Source: Chryseobacterium phosphatilyticum
GTDB lineage: Bacteria; Bacteroidota; Bacteroidia; Flavobacteriales; Weeksellaceae
Assembly: GCF_002899825.2 (NCBI RefSeq)
Contig: NZ_PPED02000003.1
Location: 452,263-516,262, forward strand
Direction: 5' to 3'
DNA length: 64,000 nt
The translations under genes and the position numbers were made by a program. Numbering within the stretch: the first letter of the stretch is position 1; every line of letters begins with the position of its first letter. The notes under the pieces are model-generated. The model saw only the letters and a program-made list of their open reading frames with translations. It ran no database searches and was not told the origin of the DNA. Shown here piece by piece: positions 1 through 9,120 of this stretch.

Positions 1-861
1 TCGTTTCATAAAGTCTTCAGGCAATGCAAAACTTCCTCTTGATTTCTGATCCATAATGTGGACGTAGACAATATTTCTTTTGGAAAGTTCCTTTGCCAGA
101 TATTCATAAGTGTCTTCTATCTCTTCATAATAAGGCATCTCATACAAGCCTCCGTATGGTGTTAAACGGATAGCCACTTTATCGGCACCGATCGCTGCAA
201 TAACAGAATCCACAATTTCCAGTAAAAAACGGGAACGGTTTTCGATGCTTCCGCCGTATTCGTCCAAACGGTTATTAACAAATGGGTTCAGGAATTGTTC
301 AATAAGATAACCATTCGCTCCGTGAAGCTCAATTCCGTCAAAACCAGCCTTGATGGCATTTACAGCTGCTAAGGTAAAATCCTGAACAATTTTTTTTACT
401 TCTTCAGTTTCTAATGCTCTTGGTTTAGAGTTGATGACAAAACCTTCTTTTCCATTTTCATCATATCCCCAGGCGTGGGTTTCTCCTGCCTGAATGTCTG
501 AAGACGATACGGGAGCCTTCCCACCCGGCTGATTGGTAACGTGAGAAACTCGTCCTACGTGCCATAATTGAGTGAAAATCTTACTTCCTTTCTGGTGAAC
601 GGCTTCTGTAACCAGTTTCCATCCTTCTACCTGCTCATCGGTATATAAACCGGGAATGTGAAGTACCCCTTTTGAGGTTGAGGAAATGGCGGTTCCTTCT
701 GTAATAATAAGTCCTGTATCAGAACGTTGAGCATAATACTCAGCATTAAAAGCTTTTGGAATTCCGTCTTCATTTCTTGCTCTGGTCATAGGAGCCATTG
801 CGATTCTGTTTTTAAGGTTCAGTGGACCTATGTTGGCTTCTTTAAAAATATTAATATTCAT
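1..861 (-). CDS. Old Yellow Enzyme family NADH:flavin oxidoreductase (alkene reductase), C-terminus cut by window edge
   Basis: Reading the minus strand from an ATG at 861 gives MNINIFKEANIGPLNLKNR, the usual start of Old Yellow Enzyme family FMN proteins. It continues with the conserved segments RIAMAPMTRAR, TQLWHVGRVSH, GFDGIELHGANGYLIEQFL and DEYGGSIENRSRF, which build the TIM-barrel FMN and substrate pocket; the HGAN segment replaces the classical HxxH/N substrate-binding pair. The family reduces activated C=C bonds or nitro-esters with NAD(P)H in the cytoplasm. About 287 residues are visible of the usual 350-370, and the 3' end lies outside the window. It is a single gene divergent from the transporter at 1214. 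The family call is sure; the exact substrate is unknown. Confidence 0.93.
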   Translation of the reverse strand, partial: MNINIFKEANIGPLNLKNRIAMAPMTRARNEDGIPKAFNAEYYAQRSDTGLIITEGTAISSTSKGVLHIPGLYTDEQVEGWKLVTEAVHQKGSKIFTQLWHVGRVSHVTNQPGGKAPVSSSDIQAGETHAWGYDENGKEGFVINSKPRALETEEVKKIVQDFTLAAVNAIKAGFDGIELHGANGYLIEQFLNPFVNNRLDEYGGSIENRSRFLLEIVDSVIAAIGADKVAIRLTPYGGLYEMPYYEEIEDTYEYLAKELSKRNIVYVHIMDQKSRGSFALPEDFMKR

Positions 862-1213
862 AGTTTGAAATTTATGTATTAAAAAAATAATGTAATTGAT
901 GTTGTTCTATAATTTTACAGATGTATTTTATTTTAAATGATCTGTTGCTATTAATTAATGATACAAATTTCTGTTATATATTTATATTATAAAAATTATT
1001 TAAAATATAGTTTATTATCATAAAAATGATAGTTGTGAAATTTGAAATAATAGAAATGGATGTGAATAAATTTTAAATCTTATTAGTTCAATGAGCTGAG
1101 AAATTAGAATCAAATCATGAAGAGGCATATAGAAATTAAACTCAAAAAAAGATAAATTTTACCCTTCCAACTCAAAAATCAGCCGTAAATTTGCATCATA
1201 TTTCGTTACAATT
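862..1213. other. 352-bp AT-rich divergent intergenic region
   Basis: This very AT-rich gap separates the divergent oxidoreductase and AEC transporter genes. I see no open frame with a plausible start and no strong hairpin. Its only recognisable element is a -7-like box for the transporter at its right end, listed separately. Confidence 0.5.
1186..1193 (+). promoter_or_regulatory. Bacteroidota -7 box (TAAATTTG) for the AEC transporter
   Basis: TAAATTTG matches the Bacteroidota sigma-A -7 consensus TAnnTTTG and lies 20 bp before the ATG at 1214. No clean TTTG -33 partner is visible, so the assignment rests on the -7 box and position. Confidence 0.4.
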
Positions 1214-2122
1214 ATGGTGAATTTTGTTTTGATTGTGGTATGCATTATTGCAGGAATGGTATTCAAAGCAACAAAATCTATCCATCCCGATGCCCATAAA
1301 GGGATCAATACCTGGATTCTTTACCTTGCTCTACCCGCAGTATCATTTAAGTATCTGCCAAAAGTACATTGGACAACAGAAATGCTCTTTCCGATCGTAG
1401 CTACTTTTCTGGTCTCAGTCTTTTGTTTCTTTTATGTGATGTTTTACAGTAAAACTAAAGGATATTCAAGGAGATCAAGGAGTACTTTGGAATTGGCAAG
1501 CGGATACAGCAATACTTCTTTTATCGGTTTTCCTTTAATCAGTGCTTTCTACGGAGAAGGCCTTTTGAGTATTGCGATTATCTGTGACCAGACCATGTTT
1601 TTTGCCCTCTCAACATTAGGAATTATTGCTGCGGTAAAAGGAGGAAGCAAGTCAGGGAAAGTAAGCGCTCTATTTATTTTAAAGCGATTGGTTACATTTC
1701 CTCCACTGATTGGTTGTGTTTCTGCTTTGATATTATCACAATTCATAGATTTTACGGCTGCAGAACCATTTTTCGATAAGTTAGCGGCAACCGTAAGTCC
1801 TTTAGCGTTATTTTCAGTAGGGTTACAATTGAAGTTTAACGGCTGGAAAAAACTGATCCCACAAATGTCCGCTTCGATGTTTTATAAATTGATTCTGGCT
1901 CCGGCAATCGTTTTGGGGTTAGCGTTATTATCTGGAATAAAAGGTGATATTGCTAAGATTACCATCTTTGAAGCGGCAATGCCTACTTTGGTGACCTCCA
2001 GTATTATTGCAGAGCAGTTCAGATTGAATACAAAACTAACAAACCTAATCATTGGAGTCAGTATTATTATCGGTTTTTTGACGACTGCTCTTTGGTATGA
2101 AATATTAGATATAATTTTCTGA
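1214..2122 (+). CDS. AEC family (auxin efflux carrier-like) membrane transporter
   Basis: This 302-residue, very hydrophobic protein has about ten membrane spans. They are arranged as in AEC/BART-superfamily carriers: an N-terminal half ending near the SNTSFIGFPLISAFYGEG segment (residues 98-115), and a C-terminal half with AAMPTLVTSSIIAEQF (about 255-270), the paired discontinuous helices typical of the family. Bacterial members usually export small organic acids such as malate or malonate; nothing here sets the substrate. It ends 11 bp before the stop of the convergent TauE-like gene. The family call is good, the function unresolved. Confidence 0.87.
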   Translation: MVNFVLIVVCIIAGMVFKATKSIHPDAHKGINTWILYLALPAVSFKYLPKVHWTTEMLFPIVATFLVSVFCFFYVMFYSKTKGYSRRSRSTLELASGYSNTSFIGFPLISAFYGEGLLSIAIICDQTMFFALSTLGIIAAVKGGSKSGKVSALFILKRLVTFPPLIGCVSALILSQFIDFTAAEPFFDKLAATVSPLALFSVGLQLKFNGWKKLIPQMSASMFYKLILAPAIVLGLALLSGIKGDIAKITIFEAAMPTLVTSSIIAEQFRLNTKLTNLIIGVSIIIGFLTTALWYEILDIIF

Positions 2123-2133
2123 TAAGGATGAAG

Positions 2134-2883
2134 CTAAAAATATGTTTTGATAAAAAAAACAGTGGTGATCAGAAAATTAAAAAATATAATTCCGGTTCGT
2201 AATTGTACCGGATCTATTTTTTTTGTAAAATGAGCACCAAAATATCCTCCCAAAATTGTGGCTGCCATCATGGTAGTGGTTTCCGGCCAGTATACTTTAC
2301 CTGCTGAAATAAATAAAATAACTGCAGCAGCATTAGCTATCCCTGTAAAAAGCGTTTTATTGGCATTGATGACTTTAATATCTGATAGTCCGAATAGCGA
2401 CCACACGGCCATCATCATAATTCCTACAGCTCCCCCAAAGTATCCGCCATATACCCCTAGAAGGAACTGTGCTCCCAGAACGATTCCCGGGCCAATCCGG
2501 ATTTTTTTTCTCAGCCAGCTACCGGTTTGCTTTCCGAATGCAAATGCCAGTGAGCCTACTAACAGTAACCATGGAACGACGAGGCTGAAACCAGCTGATG
2601 GAGTATATAAAAGCAATAAACCTCCTGTACATCCACCTAATAGGGTAAGGATGAGCATTGCAATTATTGAAATAGTAGGAAATGGTTGTATATATTCTTT
2701 GAATTTCCAGGCACTGGCCAAACTTCCGGGAAACAATGCTACGGTACTTGAAGCATTAGCCTGAATCGGGGGAATTCCCACATAAATAAAAGCGGGAAAA
2801 GTAATGAATGATCCTCCACCTGCTGCTGCATTAAGCGCTCCGGCAATAAGTCCTATCAGAAATAATAATATGTAATTTTCCAT
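2134..2883 (-). CDS. TauE/SafE family sulfite/organosulfonate-type exporter
   Basis: The start is placed at the ATG at 2883, giving a 249-residue protein that opens with a membrane helix and the family hallmark GLIAGALNAAAGGGSFITFP near residues 9-28. A second GG(A)VGIMMMA motif lies in the second half, matching the two-repeat TauE/SafE fold with 7-8 membrane spans. The frame stays open upstream to 3000, but that extension would overlap the divergent priA start and has no support. Family members move sulfite, sulfoacetate or other small anions across the inner membrane. A second paralog lies at 19473. The substrate cannot be told from sequence. Confidence 0.85.
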   Translation of the reverse strand: MENYILLFLIGLIAGALNAAAGGGSFITFPAFIYVGIPPIQANASSTVALFPGSLASAWKFKEYIQPFPTISIIAMLILTLLGGCTGGLLLLYTPSAGFSLVVPWLLLVGSLAFAFGKQTGSWLRKKIRIGPGIVLGAQFLLGVYGGYFGGAVGIMMMAVWSLFGLSDIKVINANKTLFTGIANAAAVILFISAGKVYWPETTTMMAATILGGYFGAHFTKKIDPVQLRTGIIFFNFLITTVFFIKTYF

Positions 2884-2985
2884 GAATAAAATAGATAATA
2901 AAGATAGAGCAAAAAGAGCGTAATCATTAATAAAAAATTGGAGTTTTCTAAAGAAACATTTAATTTTACACTTTAAATATTTCCC

Positions 2986-5433
2986 TTGCAGTACGCCCAA
3001 ATTGTTTTACCACTGAATTTAAAAGGATCTTTCACCTATAAAGTTCCCGAAGAGCTGATACCCGAAATACAAGTAGGTATGCGTGTTTTAGTTCCTTTTG
3101 GTGGCAAAAAGATTTATACAGGAATCGTTTTTGAACTTCATGATAATGCACCTGAAAATTTTGTAGCCAAGGAGGTAATCAGCCTTTTGGACGAGAATCC
3201 GATTCTTCCTGAAGAACAGATCAGTTTCTGGAATTGGCTTTCAGGATATTATTTAGGGAGTCTGGGAGAGATTTACCGTTTTGCGTTTCCATCCTCTTTA
3301 AAACTGGAAAGTGAAACGTATTTAAAATTAAAGCCGGGAGTAACGGTTGATTTTGAAAACCTGGATGTGAATGAAATGTATCTTATTCAGGCTCTGGAAG
3401 TGCGACAATTAATTAATCTGACCGATATTGAAGCCTTTATTCCTAAAAAAGATATCATCAAAACAATCAATTCACTGATAGATCTTCAGTATATTGAAAT
3501 TGATGAGAAAATTGCTGAAAAATACAAAGCTAAAGAAGTAGCATATGTCAGAATCAACAGTGATGTTCTGGGAAATCAAAATCTTACCGAAATCCTGTTA
3601 AAACTTAATAAAGCTCCGAAACAAAAGGATCTGTTTCTTTTTATCCTGGAGAAGCAAACTGAAGATCCCGAAGGTCATATTAAAAAATCTGACCTGTTTG
3701 AAGACGGTTATTTCGGAAGTTCTCATTTCAAAGCATTGGCAGATAAAGGTCTTGCTGAGGAATATTATATGCAAAAAGACAGGATTGAAAGTTATGAAGG
3801 AGAAATAGAAGAGCTCGAAGAGCTTTCCGGGCAACAAAAGATAGCCAAATCTGAGATTGATGAAGCTTTTAAAGAAGGGAAAAATGTCTTACTCCACGGG
3901 GTAACTTCCTCCGGGAAAACTCATATTTATTTAGAAAAAATTGAAGAATGTATTAAAGGAGGAAAGAATGTTCTGTTTTTACTTCCTGAGATTTCTCTCA
4001 CCAAACAGATTACCCAACGATTAGAAAAAAAATATGGCAGACAGCTCGGTTTCTATCATCAAAAACTGACCGACTTTGAACGGGTAGAAGTATGGAGAAG
4101 AATAAAGCAAAACGATATCCGGATCCTTATCGGAACGAGAAATGCATTGTTTTTACCATATCAGAACTTAGGATTAATTGTAGTAGATGAAGAACATGAT
4201 TCTGCATACAGACCAAAAGAGGTGACTCCTTACTTTAACGCTAAAGATGCCGCTTTGGTCCTTGGGGGCTTTTATGAAGCAGGTGTGATTTTAGGATCTG
4301 CGACGCCTTCTGTGGAAAGTTATTACAGAGCCAGAAAGGATAAAATGAAGTATGTCTTCCTGAACGAAAGATTCGGAGATGTCAATTTGCCGGAATATGA
4401 ACTGATTAATTTTAAAGAAGCTCAGGATTCTAAAAAAGTTTCAGGAAATTTTTCTCTAAGGCTCATAGAAGAGATTAAGAAAACAGTAGACGAAAAAAAT
4501 CAGGCCATTGTTCTTCACAACCGTCGTGGGTATTCCAATGTAATAGAATGTGAAAGTTGTGGCTATGTCAATTACTGTTCCAATTGCGATGTGGTAATGA
4601 CCTACCACAAAGCTGCCAATGAAATGAAATGCCACTACTGTGGACAAAGGGCTTCGAAGCCAAAAACATGTCCGAAATGTTACTCTGAAAACCTGAATGA
4701 AAGAGGGGTGGGAGTAGAGCAAATTCATGAGGAAGTATCCAAATTATTTCCGGAAAATGAAGTGGACAGAATGGATGTAGATTCTATGCGTAAGAAATTT
4801 GCCTATGAAAAGCTGTACGAAAAGATTGAAGAAGGGGAAACGGACATTGTAGTAGGAACACAGATGATTTCTAAAGGACTGGATTTTGATCATATTGAGC
4901 TGGTGGCTATTCCAAAAGCTGATTCCTTATTATATGTACAGGATTTCAGAGCTGAAGAAAGAGCTTACCAGTTGATCACACAGGTTTCCGGTAGAGCCGG
5001 AAGGGTTTCCGGAAAAGGAAGGATTCTCATTCAGACCTATAATCCTGAGCATTCCGTATTTCAACTCATCAAGTTGAATAACCCCGCAAAAATTTATAAA
5101 TATATCCTTACAGAGCGTCAGAAATTCCATTATCCACCTTTTACAAAGCTCATTATGATTGAGTTGAAACATAGAAAAGAGGATAAAGTAGATCGTGCTT
5201 CCCAATTCCTAGGTTCTATCTTAAGAAAATACCTGCCCGAAGATTGTGTTTTAGGACCGGAAAGAGCTCAGATTGCAAGGTTAAATAATTTATATCAGTT
5301 TCAGATTATGCTTAAATTACCTCGTGGGAAGAACTATGAGAAGTTCAAGGATATGGTTTTAATAAGTTTGAAAGAATTTGACGAAATCACTGCTTATCAA
5401 AGCATTAAAAAGGATGTTTTTGTTGATTTTTAA
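2986..5433 (+). CDS. priA: Primosomal protein N' (replication restart helicase PriA)
   Basis: PriA recognises abandoned replication forks and reloads the replisome. The 815-residue protein shows the N-terminal 3' DNA-binding domain (QYAQIVLPLNLKGSFTY), a Walker A segment GVTSSGKT at 305-312, the DEEH box at 401-404, and the cysteine-rich zinc-binding insertion from about residue 522 (CESCGYVNYCSNC, then CHYC and CPKC), followed by the second helicase lobe (GTQMISKGLDFDHIELV). The start codon must be TTG: the conserved N-terminus begins directly there and the next ATG, near residue 32, would cut into the DNA-binding domain. It is divergent from the TauE gene with about 100 bp between. Confidence 0.97.
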   Translation: MQYAQIVLPLNLKGSFTYKVPEELIPEIQVGMRVLVPFGGKKIYTGIVFELHDNAPENFVAKEVISLLDENPILPEEQISFWNWLSGYYLGSLGEIYRFAFPSSLKLESETYLKLKPGVTVDFENLDVNEMYLIQALEVRQLINLTDIEAFIPKKDIIKTINSLIDLQYIEIDEKIAEKYKAKEVAYVRINSDVLGNQNLTEILLKLNKAPKQKDLFLFILEKQTEDPEGHIKKSDLFEDGYFGSSHFKALADKGLAEEYYMQKDRIESYEGEIEELEELSGQQKIAKSEIDEAFKEGKNVLLHGVTSSGKTHIYLEKIEECIKGGKNVLFLLPEISLTKQITQRLEKKYGRQLGFYHQKLTDFERVEVWRRIKQNDIRILIGTRNALFLPYQNLGLIVVDEEHDSAYRPKEVTPYFNAKDAALVLGGFYEAGVILGSATPSVESYYRARKDKMKYVFLNERFGDVNLPEYELINFKEAQDSKKVSGNFSLRLIEEIKKTVDEKNQAIVLHNRRGYSNVIECESCGYVNYCSNCDVVMTYHKAANEMKCHYCGQRASKPKTCPKCYSENLNERGVGVEQIHEEVSKLFPENEVDRMDVDSMRKKFAYEKLYEKIEEGETDIVVGTQMISKGLDFDHIELVAIPKADSLLYVQDFRAEERAYQLITQVSGRAGRVSGKGRILIQTYNPEHSVFQLIKLNNPAKIYKYILTERQKFHYPPFTKLIMIELKHRKEDKVDRASQFLGSILRKYLPEDCVLGPERAQIARLNNLYQFQIMLKLPRGKNYEKFKDMVLISLKEFDEITAYQSIKKDVFVDF

Positions 5434-5498
5434 CAAAGTTTAACAAATTTTAAACTCTTTTATAAGAGACCTATAACCCGTTTTCTCACAATAATTTC

Positions 5499-5506
5499 TA
5501 CTTTTG
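5499..5506 (+). promoter_or_regulatory. Candidate -7 box (TACTTTTG) for dacB
   Basis: TACTTTTG fits TAnnTTTG and lies 87 bp before the dacB ATG, so the transcript would have an untranslated leader of about 80 nt. No good -33 TTTG is visible at the expected distance. Confidence 0.35.
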
Positions 5507-5592
5507 GACGTTGATTAAGTGTTTGGCCGTTGTACTGAATGATTTAACTTATCATTTTTTATAAGGTCAAACCATAGACTAAAAAAGGATAG

Positions 5593-7062
5593 ATGGTAAA
5601 ATTCAGAAAATATATTTCAAGTGCGGCGGTGTTGGCTTCAGGGCTTTTCCTGGCTCAATCTACCGTTTCTACCGTTCTTTATTCTCAAAACTATGACAAT
5701 CAGAAAAACAGTTTAAACCTCCCTTCTCCTGTGAGTGCAGTAGCGGAGAGAGCTGTTTTGTCGGCTAAAGAACTTGTAGACATTAACGTAAACACAATGA
5801 TGGCGGATCCCGTGCTGAAAAATGCAACGTGGGGATTCGTAGTGTATGATCCGAAAACGAAGAAAGTAATCTCTTCGTATAATGAAAGTACCCCATTGGT
5901 ACCAGCTTCCACTACGAAGTTGCTTACTACAGAAACAGCGATGAATTTGCTGGGGGAAAACTACCGTTGGATGACCCAGCTGGAATATTCAGGAACGGTG
6001 GATGAAAACGGAACTTTAAATGGAAATCTTTATATTGTAGGAAGTGGCGACCCGTCTTTAGGAACGAATAAAGCAGGTGCATGGTCTTACAGAGATATTA
6101 TTTCAGATTTCATTGGTGGTCTTTCACGTGAGGGAATCAGAAAGGTAAATGGTGATATTATCATTCAGACAGCGCTTTTCAAAGGCAATATTACAATGCT
6201 TCCGGAAAATGTTGTGTGGCTGGAAAACAATAATTACTATCTGCCTGCCGGAACAACTCAGGGAATTAATCCGGCTAATGAAAAGCTGATTGTAAAAAAA
6301 GCAAGTTTCTCTCCGGAAAAAAAGTTCTTCTATGTTTCGCCTTATGCCCATCAGATGGTATATGCAGAAAAGTATGAAGGAGAAGGGGTTTTAACAACAA
6401 AATTACCTGATGCTCCTGCTTATCTGGCCAATTCTTTCAGAACTACATTGGTGAAAAGCGGAATTTCGGTTACTGGTAAAGTAAGTCCAAAAATGACAGA
6501 CGCTTCACCAGAGAGCAGAAAAATGATTTCAGCGTATAAATCTCCGACACTAGGTGATATTATCTACTATACCAACCAGCATAGTGACAACTCATTAGCA
6601 GAAGCCCTGTTGAAAACGGTAGGGTTTCAGAAAATGGGGGATATGACTTCGGAATCAGGAAGGGTAGTGGTAACTGGTCACCTGAGAGAAGCGGGATTTG
6701 ATATGAGTGGTTTGAATTATATGGATGGAAGTGGCCTGTCAAGAAGCAATAATGTAACTCCGATTTCTCAGGTAAAGTTTTTAACTTCTTTAATGGATCA
6801 GAAATACTACAAGTCTTATCTGACCTCTCTTCCGGTTGGCGGACAATCTGGAACGTTGAAAAGAATGTTTAACGGAGAAGGAAACGGACAGGTTTTTGCT
6901 AAAACAGGAACTTTAAACAAAGTAAAAACATTAGCGGGTTATCTTAAAACCAATTCAGGAAAAACTTTGGTTTTTTCTTTAATGGTAAATAATTATGCCG
7001 GATCAGTAGATATGGTAAAGAAAAGAATGGAAAAAATTCTTGAACCTGCATTAAATCTTTAA
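5593..7062 (+). CDS. dacB: D-alanyl-D-alanine carboxypeptidase/endopeptidase (PBP4, peptidase S13)
   Basis: This periplasmic enzyme trims or cleaves peptidoglycan peptide cross-links. The 489-residue protein starts with a signal peptide (hydrophobic core around residues 9-22). It carries all three penicillin-binding motifs of the S13 family: SxxK at 106-109 (STTK, after the VPA lead-in), SxN at 331-333 (SDN), and KTG at 437-439. The long insertion between the first two motifs is normal for PBP4-type enzymes. It is a single gene followed by a good intrinsic terminator. A TACTTTTG box at 5499 may be its -7 element. Confidence 0.93.
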   Translation: MVKFRKYISSAAVLASGLFLAQSTVSTVLYSQNYDNQKNSLNLPSPVSAVAERAVLSAKELVDINVNTMMADPVLKNATWGFVVYDPKTKKVISSYNESTPLVPASTTKLLTTETAMNLLGENYRWMTQLEYSGTVDENGTLNGNLYIVGSGDPSLGTNKAGAWSYRDIISDFIGGLSREGIRKVNGDIIIQTALFKGNITMLPENVVWLENNNYYLPAGTTQGINPANEKLIVKKASFSPEKKFFYVSPYAHQMVYAEKYEGEGVLTTKLPDAPAYLANSFRTTLVKSGISVTGKVSPKMTDASPESRKMISAYKSPTLGDIIYYTNQHSDNSLAEALLKTVGFQKMGDMTSESGRVVVTGHLREAGFDMSGLNYMDGSGLSRSNNVTPISQVKFLTSLMDQKYYKSYLTSLPVGGQSGTLKRMFNGEGNGQVFAKTGTLNKVKTLAGYLKTNSGKTLVFSLMVNNYAGSVDMVKKRMEKILEPALNL

Positions 7063-7090
7063 AATAATTTTATTTTATATATTATTTGAG

Positions 7091-7122
7091 CCTTTTAATT
7101 AACGATTAAAAGGTTTTTTTTT
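7091..7122 (+). terminator. Intrinsic terminator after dacB
   Basis: A perfect 9-bp stem (CCTTTTAAT / ATTAAAAGG, 5-nt loop) is followed directly by nine T residues, 28 bp after the dacB stop. Confidence 0.85.
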
Positions 7123-7146
7123 ATATTTGAATCACAATTTTTTAGT

Positions 7147-9072
7147 ATGAAAAAACTTTATCTTCTGATGTTGGGATTCCTAATCTCCCAACAGTTTTAC
7201 GGACAAAAAACAGAACTGAATATTGATAGGAAAGGGCTGAAAGACAAGGAAATGAAATCCTTTGCCACTAAAATGGCTGCCGGAAATATCAATGCCAATA
7301 CGCTCAATTACGATTTGCAGTATCAGAGAATGGATGTCACCTTAGATCCTGCAGTCAATAGTATTTCCGGAGCTGTTACTTCCCATTTTAAACCCAACCA
7401 GGCTATAGGAAGTATTTATTTTGATATGAATAATACTTTGACGGTGTCACAGGTGCAATACCACGGAGCTAATCTTACTTTTCAGCAGCTTGCTACAAAA
7501 GAAATCAAGATTGATTTTCCGGCATCTATTCCGGCCAATACCTTAGATTCATTAACAATTAAGTATTCAGGGGTACCATCTCCTACCTATAGTGCTTTTT
7601 TGGCGGGGAGCCAGGGAGGAACACCTATCATTTCTACTTTGAACGAGCCTTATGGGGCACAAGACTGGTTTCCTACAAAACAAAGCCTGAATGACAAAAT
7701 TGAAAAATTTGATTTTAAAATCACCACACCTCAGCAATATAGCGTGGCTGCGAACGGAAAGTTGATGTCTGAAAGTATTCAAAACGGACAGAAACTTACA
7801 TTTTGGAGAACTATGTATCCTACACCTGCCTACCTGATAGCTCTTTCTATAACCAATTTTGTTAAGCTGAACGATACCATCGGAAACCCTCCATTTCCTT
7901 TTGTAAACTATATTTTTCCATCGACCAACAATAATAACGCGAGCTTAACCAATATTCAATGGACAAAGCAGATTATGAATACTTTTGAAAATTATTTTGG
8001 AGCTTATCCTTTCCGTAATGAAAAGTATGGGCATATGGAATATATCAATGGGGGTGGAATGGAACACCAGACTATGTCATCAATGGCAGGTTGGAGTAAG
8101 ACCCTTATAGCTCACGAACTTGCCCATCAATGGTTTGGAGATAAGGTTACTTGTGGGGCATGGAATGATATATGGCTGAACGAAGGTTTTGCCACTTTTG
8201 GAGAACATGTAGCCTATGAAAAACTGATCATGAGCAATCCTGAATTTATGAGTTATTTATCAGGTCAGATCGATTATATTACTAGCAGTACAGGAGGAAG
8301 TACGTATGTTCCTGATGCCAGTCTTACCAGTGTGAACAGAATTTTTGACAGTAGATTATCTTATGCGAAAGGTGGATATGTGCTAAGAATGCTGAAGTGG
8401 ATTTTAGGAGATGATATTTTCTATCAGGCTATCAAAGATTATCATGCAAGACCTGCGTTAGCATATAATTATGTGCGTACATCTGATTTTAACGCTTCAT
8501 TACTTCAGTCTACAGGAAAAGATTTTACAGAATTTTTTAATGACTGGATTTACGGCCAGGGACAGCCTACTTATAAAATAAAATGGAAACAAACCGGAAA
8601 TCAGATTCTATTGAATGTTACGCAAACACAAAGTCATTCATCTGTGAGCTTTTTTGAAATGCCTTTACCTATAAAGGTTAATGGAACAGGAGGGCAAACA
8701 GCCTATTTGGTTTTAAACAACAATTCAAACAATCAAAACTTTGTGGAAGCAGTATCTTTCCCGATTGCCAGTGTTCAGTTCAACTATGAATATCAAATGC
8801 TGGAAAAAAACTCTACTGTTACACAGGATAATACATTAAGTGTTTCTTCTGTAGAGAAAAATGAGTTCGCGTTGTATCCTAACCCTGCTAAAACTGAATT
8901 GTATCTTAAAGGAATAAGCAAACCAGCAGCGTTTTCCATTCATTCAATTGATGGGAAGCTGGTAAGACAAGAAATCTATCAGCCAGGTAAGGCAATAGGT
9001 ATTTCAGAGCTTGTACCGGGAGCGTATGTCTTTACAGTTCAAGAGAAAAGTATAAAATTTATCAAAAAATAA
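7147..9072 (+). CDS. M1 family zinc aminopeptidase with T9SS type A sorting domain
   Basis: This secreted metallopeptidase should remove N-terminal residues from peptides outside the cell or on its surface. The 641-residue protein has a signal peptide (residues 1-19), an M1 N-terminal beta domain, a GGGMEHQTM exopeptidase motif near 303-311 (in place of the commoner GAMEN), the zinc site HELAH at 323-327 and the third ligand Glu346 in NEGF. The C-terminal 75 residues (FALYPNPAKTELYLKG to KSIKFIKK) are a T9SS type A sorting domain, which directs export by the PorSS machinery with cleavage. The ERAP1-like helical tail of cytosolic M1 enzymes is missing, as is usual for this secreted form. Confidence 0.93.
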   Translation: MKKLYLLMLGFLISQQFYGQKTELNIDRKGLKDKEMKSFATKMAAGNINANTLNYDLQYQRMDVTLDPAVNSISGAVTSHFKPNQAIGSIYFDMNNTLTVSQVQYHGANLTFQQLATKEIKIDFPASIPANTLDSLTIKYSGVPSPTYSAFLAGSQGGTPIISTLNEPYGAQDWFPTKQSLNDKIEKFDFKITTPQQYSVAANGKLMSESIQNGQKLTFWRTMYPTPAYLIALSITNFVKLNDTIGNPPFPFVNYIFPSTNNNNASLTNIQWTKQIMNTFENYFGAYPFRNEKYGHMEYINGGGMEHQTMSSMAGWSKTLIAHELAHQWFGDKVTCGAWNDIWLNEGFATFGEHVAYEKLIMSNPEFMSYLSGQIDYITSSTGGSTYVPDASLTSVNRIFDSRLSYAKGGYVLRMLKWILGDDIFYQAIKDYHARPALAYNYVRTSDFNASLLQSTGKDFTEFFNDWIYGQGQPTYKIKWKQTGNQILLNVTQTQSHSSVSFFEMPLPIKVNGTGGQTAYLVLNNNSNNQNFVEAVSFPIASVQFNYEYQMLEKNSTVTQDNTLSVSSVEKNEFALYPNPAKTELYLKGISKPAAFSIHSIDGKLVRQEIYQPGKAIGISELVPGAYVFTVQEKSIKFIKK

Positions 9073-9086
9073 AATATAGACACAAG

Positions 9087-9120
9087 GAAGCTTTCAGATT
9101 TGAAAGCTTCTTTGCTTTTT
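9087..9120 (+). terminator. Intrinsic terminator after the M1 aminopeptidase
   Basis: A 9-bp perfect stem GAAGCTTTC / GAAAGCTTC is followed by TTTGCTTTTT. It lies 15 bp after the stop and overlaps the last codons of the convergent cupin gene. Confidence 0.7.

Noticed and set aside
2884..3000. Longer N-terminus for the TauE-like protein at 2134
   Set aside because: The open extension overlaps the priA start on the other strand and does not resemble the family; the ATG at 2883 starts at the conserved first helix.
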